From Leifsonia sp. AG29 (GTDB lineage: Bacteria > Actinomycetota > Actinomycetes > Actinomycetales > Microbacteriaceae): a DNA stretch of 64,000 nt. Position 1 is the stretch's first letter, and each line of letters opens with the position of its first letter. The stretch spans positions 1,116,001 through 1,180,000 of the forward strand of contig NZ_VMSF01000001.1 of assembly GCF_009765225.1 (NCBI RefSeq), given 5' to 3'. Both the position numbers and the translations under genes were made by a program. Shown here in pieces: positions 41,873 through 50,242 of this stretch. Under the pieces are notes generated by a model, which saw nothing but the letters and a program-made list of their open reading frames with translations, was not told the DNA's origin and made no database searches.

Positions 41873-43608
41873 CCGAGACCGCCACCGGCCCGGACGTCCT
41901 CCTCGACGGTCTCGACGCCCAGCAGCGGGTCGCCGCGGAGGCACTGTTCGGCCCGGTCTGCATCCTCGCCGGTGCGGGTACCGGCAAGACGCGCGCGATC
42001 ACGCACCGCATCGCGTACGGCGTCGCGTCGGGCGCCTACGCACCGAACCGGGTGATGGCGCTCACGTTCACGAATCGCGCAGCCGCTGAGCTCCGGGGGC
42101 GGCTGCGCCAGCTCGGAGCTGGCGGGGTGTCGGCCCGCACCTTCCACTCGGCGGCGCTCGCGCAGCTCAACTACTTCTGGCCGCAGGTGGTCGGCGGCCA
42201 GCTGCCGAGCGTCCTCGACGGCAAGGGCCGGATCCTCGGCCACGCTGCCGAGCGGCTGAAGCTCCGTGTCGACACGCCGACCCTTCGCGACATCGCCGCG
42301 GAGGTCGAGTGGAGGAAGGTGTCGAGCCTCTCCCTGGAGCAGTACGCGGCCGTCGGACGGCCCACTCCCGGGCAGCTGAACACCGAGCAGGTGATCGACC
42401 TGCTCCGCACGTACGAGGAGCTCAAGGACGAGCGTCGCCAGATCGATTTCGAGGACGTGCTGCTCGCGTGCGCCGGCATGATCGAGTCGGAGCCCGGCGT
42501 GGCGATGCAGGTGCGCGAGCAGTACCGCTTCTTCGTCGTCGACGAGTACCAGGACGTTTCGCCCCTCCAGCACGACCTGCTGGCGCTGTGGCTGGGCACC
42601 CGGACCGATCTGTGCGTCGTCGGAGATGCCAGCCAGACGATCTACTCATTCGCGGGAGCCCGGAGCCAGTACCTCCTCGACTTCGAGCGCGAGCACCCCG
42701 GCGCGACCGTCGTACGGCTGGAGCAGAACTACCGGTCCTCGCCGGCCGTCGTCGACACCGCCAACCGGCTGATGCGCGGCCGCTCGGGAGCTCTGACCCT
42801 CCACGCCGTCCGCGCCGAGGGCGACACCGTGCCGGAGCCCGCCGTCTACGAGGACGACCGGGCGGAGGCCCGCGCGGTGGCCGAGCGGATCGCGGCGGAA
42901 CTCGACGCCGGCGCGCGCCCGCAGGACATCGCCGTGCTGTACCGCGTCAACGTGCAGGCCGCCGTTCTGGAGCAGGCGCTCGGAGACAGAGGGATCAGCT
43001 ACCAGGTGCGCGGCTCCCGGCGCTTCTTCGACCTCCCCGAGGTGCGCCAGGCGATCATGTCGCTGCGGGGCGCCTCCCTCGCCGCGCAGGAGGAGCCCCT
43101 GTTCAAGACGGTGAGCGATGTCCTCCGGTCGCTCGGCTGGTCGACGAGACCGCCCGAGGGGAGGGGCGCGGTGCGCGATCGCTGGGAGTCGCTGAACGCC
43201 ATCATGGGACTCGTCGACGAACAGCCGCCCGGCACCACGCTCCGGCGCTTCACGGACGACCTGCTCGCCAGGCAGGCCGGGCAGCACGAGCCCACTCTCT
43301 CCGCCGTCACTCTCGCGACGCTCCACGCGGCCAAGGGGCTCGAGTGGGACTCCGTCCACCTCGTGGGCCTCAGCGAGGGACTCGTGCCGATCAGCTACGC
43401 GACCGGCTTCGACCAGATCGACGAGGAGCGGCGCCTCCTCTACGTCGGGATCACCCGGGCGCGGAGGCGCCTCCACCTCAGCTGGGCCGAGCGCGGAATC
43501 ACCCCCGGGCGCCCGGTCACGCGCCGGCCGTCCCGGTTCCTCGAGGAGCTTCGAGCACCGGCCCGGGGAGCGCGCGACACCCGCACGCGGAGTGCGGCGT
43601 CCAGCTGA
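41869..43608 (+). CDS. uvrD2: UvrD2-type superfamily 1A DNA helicase, short form
   Basis: A 579-residue 3'-5' helicase. Walker A is AGAGTGKT (34-41); TFTNRAAAELRGRL, VVDEYQDVSPLQ, GDASQTIYSFAGA, LEQNYRSS and VTLATLHAAKGLEWDSV follow, with motif VI VGITRARRRLHLSW near the end. Only about 35 residues follow motif VI, so the HRDC domain and tetracysteine module of mycobacterial UvrD2 are missing. The GTG start overlaps the nudC stop. The last 92 bp overlap the 3' end of the E1-like gene on the other strand. Confidence 0.92.
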   Translation: MTETATGPDVLLDGLDAQQRVAAEALFGPVCILAGAGTGKTRAITHRIAYGVASGAYAPNRVMALTFTNRAAAELRGRLRQLGAGGVSARTFHSAALAQLNYFWPQVVGGQLPSVLDGKGRILGHAAERLKLRVDTPTLRDIAAEVEWRKVSSLSLEQYAAVGRPTPGQLNTEQVIDLLRTYEELKDERRQIDFEDVLLACAGMIESEPGVAMQVREQYRFFVVDEYQDVSPLQHDLLALWLGTRTDLCVVGDASQTIYSFAGARSQYLLDFEREHPGATVVRLEQNYRSSPAVVDTANRLMRGRSGALTLHAVRAEGDTVPEPAVYEDDRAEARAVAERIAAELDAGARPQDIAVLYRVNVQAAVLEQALGDRGISYQVRGSRRFFDLPEVRQAIMSLRGASLAAQEEPLFKTVSDVLRSLGWSTRPPEGRGAVRDRWESLNAIMGLVDEQPPGTTLRRFTDDLLARQAGQHEPTLSAVTLATLHAAKGLEWDSVHLVGLSEGLVPISYATGFDQIDEERRLLYVGITRARRRLHLSWAERGITPGRPVTRRPSRFLEELRAPARGARDTRTRSAASS

Positions 43609-44368
43609 CCGCGGTCCGCTCGCCGGAGCGCGGCACGACTCTCGTGCTGCGTGCCGTCAGCGCCGTGTCGCCGTCGCGCAGACGCGAGACGACGGCGACG
43701 ACGGCGGTCGATGCGATCGTGGCGGACGCGAGCGCGCTCTCACCCGGCCGCGGACGCCGGTACAGCTGCGCCGCCATGGCCGGCCACGCCGGGTCGTCGT
43801 CGGTGCGATGCAGGTCGACGCAGCGGAGACAGGGCCCCGCGCCCGGCTCGACCAGCGGCCCGACGGTCACCCCTCCATCGCCGAAGACGACGGGGAGGTG
43901 CGGCACGTCGCGGCGCAGCCAGCCCTCGTAGCGCCGAGGCTCGACCGCGTAGGACGCGACGATCACCGCCGCGTCCGCGGTCTCGACGAGCGGGTCCGAC
44001 CACTCCCTGCCGCTCACGACCGAGACACCCTCCTCGCCGAGCAGTCCGGCGATCAGCGAAGCGGTCGGCCCCTCGCCGTCGACGACCACGGCCGGCACGG
44101 CGGCTTCGTCGCTCGCGGCCGCGTCCGACGGCTGGAGCACCGGGGCCAGGCGCTCGAGGAGCGATCGGGCGGCGCCGTCGGGGGCCCCTGCTCGCTCGCC
44201 GATCGCCTGGAGCACGCTCAGCGGCACGCCGCTCGCGAGCGCGCCGATCATCCGCTCCTCCCACTCCGCGACGGGCGTGAGCACGAGGCGCGGATCGTCG
44301 ACGCCGAACTGGAGCTCGTCCGGGCTGCGCCAGACGCGGGGGAGGGACGGATCGAGTACGTGGACCAT
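43517..44368 (-). CDS. E1-like (ThiF/TOMM cyclodehydratase partner-like) protein, orphan
   Basis: A 283-residue protein resembling the E1-like leader-binding partner of YcaO cyclodehydratases. An N-terminal winged-helix-like part is followed by a degenerate Rossmann segment (AVVVDGEGPTASLIAGLLGEEG) and the family signature GPCLRCVDLHRTDDDPAWPA, with a second cysteine pair in HSACGC near the end; together these would bind zinc. No YcaO protein or precursor peptide is nearby, and actinobacteria keep this gene next to uvrD2, so it probably has a housekeeping role unrelated to peptide modification. The ATG has GGAAGGA upstream. Its tail, including CGC, overlaps uvrD2. Confidence 0.78.
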   Translation of the reverse strand: MVHVLDPSLPRVWRSPDELQFGVDDPRLVLTPVAEWEERMIGALASGVPLSVLQAIGERAGAPDGAARSLLERLAPVLQPSDAAASDEAAVPAVVVDGEGPTASLIAGLLGEEGVSVVSGREWSDPLVETADAAVIVASYAVEPRRYEGWLRRDVPHLPVVFGDGGVTVGPLVEPGAGPCLRCVDLHRTDDDPAWPAMAAQLYRRPRPGESALASATIASTAVVAVVSRLRDGDTALTARSTRVVPRSGERTAVSWTPHSACGCRALPGPVLEAPRGTGTAGA

Positions 44369-44405
44369 CCCGGCATCCTTCCGCATCCGGAGGGTCCGGA
44401 GGCGG

Positions 44406-44414
44406 TTATCCACA
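44406..44414 (+). promoter_or_regulatory. Isolated consensus DnaA box (TTATCCACA)
   Basis: A single exact match to the DnaA-box consensus, in the 58-bp gap between the E1-like and zincin-like genes. One copy can occur by chance in 64 kb. Confidence 0.25.
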
Positions 44415-44426
44415 GGCCGGGACGGA

Positions 44427-45800
44427 TCAGTCCTCGGAGGGGCGCTCCGTGTCGCCCCGAAGCAGGTCTTCGATCGCCTGGTCGAGGGCGTCCCGCTCCG
44501 GCTCGGCGCCCGCGGCGTCGGCGGTGAGGCGTGCCACCAGGGCGGTCGGGTCGTCGAGGTCGGAGGCGTCGGGCAGCAGGTCCGGGTGCGACCAGAGCCG
44601 ATCCCGCGCCTCCTGGCCCACCGCGTCGGTGACGGCCTGCCACAGGGCCGCCGCCTCGCGGAGGCGGCGGGGACGCAGCTCGAGGCCGACGAGCGTCGCG
44701 AAGGCCGACTCCGCCGGTCCGCCGGACGCGCGCCGGCGGCGCACCGTCTCGGCGATGGCGTCGGCCTTCGGCAGCAGGCGCGTGGCCTGCGCGGTCACGA
44801 CGTCGACCCAGCCCTCGACCAGGGCGAGCACCGTCTCGAGCCGGGCGAGCGCCTCCTGCTGCTCCTCGCTCCGCGGCGGGATCAGGCGGCCGCTCACCAT
44901 GGCCTCGCGGAGCTCCTCGGGATTGTTCGGGTCGAAGTTCTCGGCCAGCGACTCGAGCGCGTCCGTGTCGATCGAGATGCCCTTGGCGAAGGCCGTGATC
45001 TGGGTGATCAGCTGGAGACGCAGCCATTTCGCGTGCCGGAACAGGCGCGCGTGCGCCAGTTCGCGCACGGCCAGGTAGAGCTGGATCTGGTCGTCGGGGA
45101 TGTCGAGACCCTCGCCGAACTCGGCGACGTTCTGGGGGAGCAGCGCCGCGGTGCCCTCGGGGAGGAGGGGGATCCCGATGTCGCCGCCGGAGACGACCTC
45201 CTTCGAGAGCTGCCCGACCACCTGCCCGAGCTGCATCGCGAACAGGGCGCCCCCGATCGAGCGCATCAGCTGTCCGGCGTTCTGGATCATCCCGAGCATC
45301 TCCTCGGGCGCCTGCTCGGTGAGGACGCGGGTCAGGGCGTCGGAGATGCTCAGTGCGACCGGCTCGGCGAGCTGGGTCCAGAGCGGCATGGTCTGGCGGG
45401 CCCACTCGGCGCGGCCGATGAGCTCCGGGGTGGTCATCAGTTCGGAGACGGTCGTCGCCTGGTCGAGCCAGAGCTGCGCGACGGAGAACGCCTGGTCGAG
45501 CTGCGCCCGCTCGGCCGGGGTGACCGCGTGCGCTCCATCGCCGGCGAGCGTGCGCGCCTGCTGCTGGGCGATGTCCCAGTCGATGCCGCCGCCGGGGTTG
45601 CGGAGCGCGTTCTGGAGCTGGCCGAGGAGCTGCTGGATGCTCGCGGGGTCGCTGGGGAGCCCCGCCGCGCCCGCCAGCTTGCCCGGGTCGATGGTCGAGT
45701 CGCCCGAGAGGAACTCGCGCAGCATGTCCCGGAGCTCGTCCTCCGGGTTGCGGTCGTCCGGGTCCCGGTCGTCGGGACCCCTGCCCCGGTCGTCGCTCAT
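44427..45800 (-). CDS. Zinc-dependent-metalloprotease-like protein (DUF2342 group, Rv3195-like)
   Basis: A 457-residue protein of the group usually labelled zinc-dependent metalloprotease. The first 45 residues are acidic and disordered. The helix YLAVRELAHARLFRHAKWL occupies the position of the zincin helix but reads RExxH in place of HExxH, so a normal zinc site is doubtful unless another residue substitutes. There is no signal peptide or membrane helix. The ATG has GAGGGG seven bases upstream; an earlier in-frame ATG has no ribosome site. It is divergent from the PDZ/Lon gene, a pairing also seen in mycobacteria. The substrate is unknown. Confidence 0.82.
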   Translation of the reverse strand: MSDDRGRGPDDRDPDDRNPEDELRDMLREFLSGDSTIDPGKLAGAAGLPSDPASIQQLLGQLQNALRNPGGGIDWDIAQQQARTLAGDGAHAVTPAERAQLDQAFSVAQLWLDQATTVSELMTTPELIGRAEWARQTMPLWTQLAEPVALSISDALTRVLTEQAPEEMLGMIQNAGQLMRSIGGALFAMQLGQVVGQLSKEVVSGGDIGIPLLPEGTAALLPQNVAEFGEGLDIPDDQIQLYLAVRELAHARLFRHAKWLRLQLITQITAFAKGISIDTDALESLAENFDPNNPEELREAMVSGRLIPPRSEEQQEALARLETVLALVEGWVDVVTAQATRLLPKADAIAETVRRRRASGGPAESAFATLVGLELRPRRLREAAALWQAVTDAVGQEARDRLWSHPDLLPDASDLDDPTALVARLTADAAGAEPERDALDQAIEDLLRGDTERPSED

Positions 45801-45900
45801 GTCGTGCCCCTCGTTCTCGAGTGCTGCTGCCATTCAGGTTGGGCGTCAGGCTTGCATCTACGCTAGCTCGTGATCTCCGCGAGCCGGGTGAGAATTGGCC

Positions 45901-45906
45901 TATGCT
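45901..45906 (+). promoter_or_regulatory. -10 box (TATGCT) for the PDZ/Lon gene
   Basis: TATGCT implies a leader of about 40 nt with an AAGGGA ribosome site seven bases before the GTG. No -35 is evident. Confidence 0.4.
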
Positions 45907-45953
45907 CGCAGCCGGGCCGTGCGCCCGTGGCGAACACGACCGAAGGGACCTCA

Positions 45954-47096
45954 GTGACGCTGTTCAGCGACGGGGACGGCAGGACTCCGGCTCCCGGAGG
46001 CCCCGAGCGGGTCGCGCCCCCGCGCCGCGTGATCGTGGGCTGGGTGGCGATCGCGGTCGGATTCGTCCTCGCCATCGTGCTCGCCCTCGCGCCCGCCCCG
46101 TTCGTCATCGAGCAGCCGGGCCCGGTCTACAACACGCTCGGCACCGACCAGGCGGTCGGCTCGGAGCCGTCCGGCGAGGCGAAGCCCCTCATCACGATCC
46201 CCGGGAAGGCCACCTACCCGACCAAGGGGTCGCTGGACCTCCTGACCGTGTCGGTGGTCGGCAATCCCGACCAGCACCCGACGTGGTTCGACATCGTGGG
46301 CGCGTGGTTCGATCCGAGCCGCGCCGTCGTCCCCATCGAGGAGGTCTTCCCTCCCGGTACCACGACCGAGCAGTCGAACGCGGAGAACGCGGCCCTCATG
46401 ACGGACTCCCAGCAGGACGCGGTCGCGGCCGCGCTCAACGAGCTCGGCTACACGTTCCCGCAGGCGGTCGCCGTCAAGCAGGTGATCAAGGGCTCGCCGG
46501 CAGCCTCCGTCCTGAAGGTGGGCGACCAGATCACGAGCCTCGACGGGCGGACGGTCAAGAGCGTCCAGCAGCTCCGCGACGCGGTGAAGCGCAACGGCAC
46601 GGGCAAGGCGGCCGAGGTGGGCATCGTGCGCGACGGCGCCGCCTCGACCGTGTCGATCACGCCCGAGGAGTCGGGCGGCCAGGTCGTGCTCGGCATCGGA
46701 GCCGGGATGGACTACACCTTCCCGTTCGACGTCAAGATCCAGCTCGACAACGTGGGCGGCCCGAGCGCCGGCCAGATGTTCGCGCTCGGGATCATCGACA
46801 AGCTCACCCCGGGTTCGCTCAACGGCGGCAAGCGCGTCGCCGGCACGGGCACGATCGACAACGCGGGCGACATCGGAGCGATCGGCGGCATCCGGCAGAA
46901 GATGTACGCGGCGCGCGACACGGGAGGGGCGACCTACTTCCTCGCACCGGCAGCCAACTGCAACGAGGTGACGGGACACATCCCGGCCGGCCTCCGGGTG
47001 TTCGCGGTCAAGACGCTGGCGGACTCGCTCAAGGTGCTCGACGCCGTGAGCGGCGGCAAGAGCACGCAGGGACTTCCCACCTGCCCCTCGTCCTGA
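45954..47096 (+). CDS. Membrane-anchored PDZ and Lon-type (S16) protease, YlbL-like
   Basis: A 380-residue protein. A single N-terminal helix (VIVGWVAIAVGFVLAIVLALA) anchors it outside the membrane. A PDZ domain (about 170-250, IKGSPAASVLKVGDQITSLDG) is followed by a Lon-type proteolytic domain with the catalytic serine in NVGGPSAGQMFALG and lysine in GIRQKMYAA. It resembles YlbL of Bacillus and Rv3194c, which cleave membrane or secreted substrates. The GTG start is chosen because AAGGGA precedes it and because the upstream extension is not conserved in character. UPF0182 follows at 84 bp. Confidence 0.9.
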   Translation: MTLFSDGDGRTPAPGGPERVAPPRRVIVGWVAIAVGFVLAIVLALAPAPFVIEQPGPVYNTLGTDQAVGSEPSGEAKPLITIPGKATYPTKGSLDLLTVSVVGNPDQHPTWFDIVGAWFDPSRAVVPIEEVFPPGTTTEQSNAENAALMTDSQQDAVAAALNELGYTFPQAVAVKQVIKGSPAASVLKVGDQITSLDGRTVKSVQQLRDAVKRNGTGKAAEVGIVRDGAASTVSITPEESGGQVVLGIGAGMDYTFPFDVKIQLDNVGGPSAGQMFALGIIDKLTPGSLNGGKRVAGTGTIDNAGDIGAIGGIRQKMYAARDTGGATYFLAPAANCNEVTGHIPAGLRVFAVKTLADSLKVLDAVSGGKSTQGLPTCPSS

Positions 47097-47135
47097 GCGG
47101 AGCCGCCCTCAAGCGTTCTCCAAGCGTGTGACACC

Positions 47136-47141
47136 TAGGAT
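47136..47141 (+). promoter_or_regulatory. -10 box (TAGGAT) for the UPF0182 gene
   Basis: TAGGAT 40 bp before the GTG implies a leader of about 33 nt with a weak GAGGG ribosome site. Confidence 0.45.
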
Positions 47142-47180
47142 GGGATCCGATCCCCGCCACGCGAGAGCAATGAGGGCCAC

Positions 47181-50123
47181 GTGAGTTCTGAAGCCGCTGT
47201 CCGACCCCCCGGCCGCCGTCGCGCGGCGATCTGGATCACTCTCGGGGTGATCGTCGGGCTCGTCATCCTCTTCTTCGTCTTCGCGGGGCTCTACGCCGAT
47301 ATCCTGTGGTACCAGCAGCTCGGCTTCCTCAACGTCCTGACGACGCAGTGGTTCGGCGCGATATCGATGTTCTTCATCGGTTTCCTCGGCATGGCCGTGC
47401 CGCTCTGGCTGTCCATCCAGCTCGCCTACCGCCTCCGGCCGGTCTACGCGAAGCTCAACACCCAGCTCGACCGGTACCAGCAGGTCATCGAGCCGCTGCG
47501 CCGGCTCGCGATGTACGGCATCCCGATCGTCTTCGGCATCTTCGCGGGCGTCTCGACCGCCAGCCGCTGGGAGACCGCGGCGATGTGGCTCAACGGGACC
47601 TCCTACGGCAAGACCGACCCCCTCTTCCACCTCGACATCGGGTTCTACCTGTTCGCGCTGCCGTTCTACCGCAGCGCCGTGGGGTTCGCCTCTGCCGTGG
47701 TCATCATCTCGCTGCTCGCCACGCTGGCCACCTGCTACCTCTACGGGTCCATCCGGATCAGCGGCCGGGAGGTGCGCATCTCCAAGGCCGCGCGCGTCCA
47801 GATCTCGATCATCTCGGGGCTGTACCTGCTCCTCCAGGGCATCAGCATCTGGCTGGACCGGTACGCGACCGTGACCGACTCGAACGTCAACGACATGATC
47901 AACGGCGCCGCGTACACCGATGTCAACGCGACGATCCCGGGGCGCGCGATCCTCGCCGGCGCGGCGATCTTCGTCGCGATCCTCTTCATCGTGACCGCCT
48001 TCATCGGCCGCTGGCGGTTCCCGATGGTCGGTACCGCGCTGCTCATCGTGGCGGCGCTCGTGGTCGGCGCGATCTACCCGTGGATCGTCCAGCGGTTCCA
48101 GGTCGACCCGAGCCAGAAGACGCTCGAGACCCCGTACGTGCAGCGGGGGATAGACGCGACGCGCGACGCCTACGGGCTCAGCAGCATCGAGACCATCCCC
48201 TACAACGCGAAGACCACGGCGGAGGCCGGCGCCCTCCGGCAGGACGCCCAGACGACGGCTCAGATCCGGATCATCGATCCGGCGGTCGTGAGTCCGTCGT
48301 TCCGGCAGCTCCAGCAGTTCCGCCAGTACTACGCCTTCCCGTCGTACCTCAACGTCGACCGCTACCGGATCGGCGGCAAGGAGCAGGACGCGGTCGTCGC
48401 CGTCCGCGAGCTCCAGCAGTCCGGCCTGGGCAACGCCCGGAACTGGTACAACGACACGGTCGTCTACACGCACGGCTACGGCCTCGTCGCCGCGTACGGC
48501 AACCAGCGCTCGCCCGACGGACAGCCCGTCTTCATGGAGTACGGCATCCCCACGCAGGGGACGCTCGGCCAGTACGAGCCCCGCGTGTACTTCGGTCAGC
48601 AGTCGCCGACCTACTCGATCGTCGGCGGTCCCAAGGGATCGAAGCAGATCGAGCTCGACTACCCGGGCGGCACCGACGGGGCCCAGCAGACCTACACCAC
48701 CTTCAGCGGCAACGGCGGCCCGAAGCTCGACAACATCTTCAAGCGGCTCGTCTACGCGCTGAAGTTCCAGGACGAGCAGATCGTGCTCTCCGACGCGGTG
48801 AACAGCGACTCCCAGATCCTGTACGACCGCGACCCGATCAAGCGGGTGCAGAAGGTGGCGCCGTACCTCACGCTCGACTCGCAGGCGTACCCCGCGGTCG
48901 TCGACGGCCGCATCAAGTGGATCATCGACGGTTACACGACGAGCGATCAGTACCCGTACGCCCACGTCGGCAGCCTGAGCGACGCGATCGCCGACACCGA
49001 GACGCCGAAGCCCGCCTACGCCTTCGACGACATCAACTACATCCGCAACTCGGTCAAGGCCACGGTCGACGCGTACGACGGCTCGGTGCAGCTCTACGCC
49101 TGGGACGCCAAGGATCCCGTCCTCAAGACCTGGGAGAAGATCTACCCGGCGACGGTCAAGCCGGTCAGCGACATGAGCGCCCAGCTGCTGAGCCATGTGC
49201 GCTACCCGTCCGACCTGTTCAAGGTGCAGCGGTCGGTGCTCGGTCAGTACCACGTGACCGACGCGGGATCGTTCTACTCGCGGGAGGACGCCTGGACGAC
49301 CCCCAACGACCCGACCTCGTCGTCGGCCGACCCGACCCTCCAGCCGCCCTACTACCTGACGCTCCAGATGCCGGGGCAGAAGCAGCCGTCCTTCTCGCTC
49401 TACAGCACGTTCATCCCGCAGGCCTCCAGCGAGGCGAGCAGATCGGTGCTGAAGGGGTATCTGGCGGTCGATGCCGACGCGGGATCGACGAAGGGCCAGG
49501 TCGCTTCCGGGTACGGGAAGCTGCGATTGCTGGAGCTGCCCTCGAGCGACACCATTCCGGGGCCCGGGCAGGTCCAGAACAACTTCAATGCCGATCCGGC
49601 GGTGTCGCAACAGCTGAACCTGTTGCGGCAGGGCAAGACCGATGTCATCAACGGCAACCTGCTGACGCTCCCGGTCGGCGGCGGCCTGCTGTACGTCCAG
49701 CCCGTCTATGTGAAGTCCACGGGTGAGACGAGCTACCCGCTCCTGCAGATGGTCCTCGTCTCGTTCGGCGACAAGATCGCCTTCGAGTCCACGCTCGACG
49801 CGGCACTCGATGACCTCTTCGGCGGTGACTCGGGCGCCAACGCCGGCGACACGAACGTGCCCGCTACCGGCGGGGGAGGCGCGACCTCCGGCTCGACCGG
49901 CGGCACCTCCTCCACGACCGGAGGGACGAAGGCCGCGAACAACCCCGCCCTGCAGGACGCCCTGCAGCGGGCCAAGCAGGCGCTGGCCGACCGGCAGACG
50001 GCGCTGAAGGCCGGGGACTGGACGGCGTACGGCGCCGCGGACGCGCGGCTGCAGCAGGCGCTGAACGACGCGCTGGCCGCCGAGGGCGCGGGAGCGACGA
50101 GCGGGTCGTCCGGCTCCAAGTAG
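47181..50123 (+). CDS. UPF0182 family large membrane protein
   Basis: A 980-residue protein of the UPF0182 family (Rv3193c-like). The first 300 residues hold about seven hydrophobic helices, among them IWITLGVIVGLVILFFVFAGL, FGAISMFFIGFLGMAVPLWL and RAILAGAAIFVAILFIVTAF. A large extracellular part follows with AYGLSSIETIPYNA and FMEYGIPTQGTLGQYEPRVYFGQ. The C-terminus has a Gly/Ser/Thr linker and a helical ALQDALQRAKQALADRQTALKAGDW segment. Function is unknown. It is conserved as the neighbour of the PDZ/Lon protease. The start is GTG. Confidence 0.92.
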   Translation: MSSEAAVRPPGRRRAAIWITLGVIVGLVILFFVFAGLYADILWYQQLGFLNVLTTQWFGAISMFFIGFLGMAVPLWLSIQLAYRLRPVYAKLNTQLDRYQQVIEPLRRLAMYGIPIVFGIFAGVSTASRWETAAMWLNGTSYGKTDPLFHLDIGFYLFALPFYRSAVGFASAVVIISLLATLATCYLYGSIRISGREVRISKAARVQISIISGLYLLLQGISIWLDRYATVTDSNVNDMINGAAYTDVNATIPGRAILAGAAIFVAILFIVTAFIGRWRFPMVGTALLIVAALVVGAIYPWIVQRFQVDPSQKTLETPYVQRGIDATRDAYGLSSIETIPYNAKTTAEAGALRQDAQTTAQIRIIDPAVVSPSFRQLQQFRQYYAFPSYLNVDRYRIGGKEQDAVVAVRELQQSGLGNARNWYNDTVVYTHGYGLVAAYGNQRSPDGQPVFMEYGIPTQGTLGQYEPRVYFGQQSPTYSIVGGPKGSKQIELDYPGGTDGAQQTYTTFSGNGGPKLDNIFKRLVYALKFQDEQIVLSDAVNSDSQILYDRDPIKRVQKVAPYLTLDSQAYPAVVDGRIKWIIDGYTTSDQYPYAHVGSLSDAIADTETPKPAYAFDDINYIRNSVKATVDAYDGSVQLYAWDAKDPVLKTWEKIYPATVKPVSDMSAQLLSHVRYPSDLFKVQRSVLGQYHVTDAGSFYSREDAWTTPNDPTSSSADPTLQPPYYLTLQMPGQKQPSFSLYSTFIPQASSEASRSVLKGYLAVDADAGSTKGQVASGYGKLRLLELPSSDTIPGPGQVQNNFNADPAVSQQLNLLRQGKTDVINGNLLTLPVGGGLLYVQPVYVKSTGETSYPLLQMVLVSFGDKIAFESTLDAALDDLFGGDSGANAGDTNVPATGGGGATSGSTGGTSSTTGGTKAANNPALQDALQRAKQALADRQTALKAGDWTAYGAADARLQQALNDALAAEGAGATSGSSGSK

Positions 50124-50137
50124 TCACCCGCATCGTT

Positions 50138-50172
50138 CACGGCCCGCGCACCGCTCCGGTGCGCGGGCCGTG
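50138..50172 (+). terminator. Hairpin terminator after the UPF0182 gene
   Basis: A perfect 16-bp stem (CACGGCCCGCGCACCG with its complement) and loop CTC, fourteen bases after the stop. Confidence 0.85.
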
Positions 50173-50242
50173 TCGTTCCCTGCACGCTCGCCTCCGGGGG
50201 TAGACGCTTCCGGCCCCGGTGAAAGGGGCGGAGGATGGGCGG

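Noticed and set aside
43517-44368. A thiazole/oxazole-modified peptide (TOMM) biosynthetic cluster
   Set aside because: Only the E1-like partner is present; there is no YcaO, oxidase, transporter or precursor peptide in the flanks.
47109-49610. An 833-codon open frame antisense to the UPF0182 gene
   Set aside because: Same reason: repetitive Arg/Val/Asp-rich shadow composition, no recognisable domain and no ribosome site.
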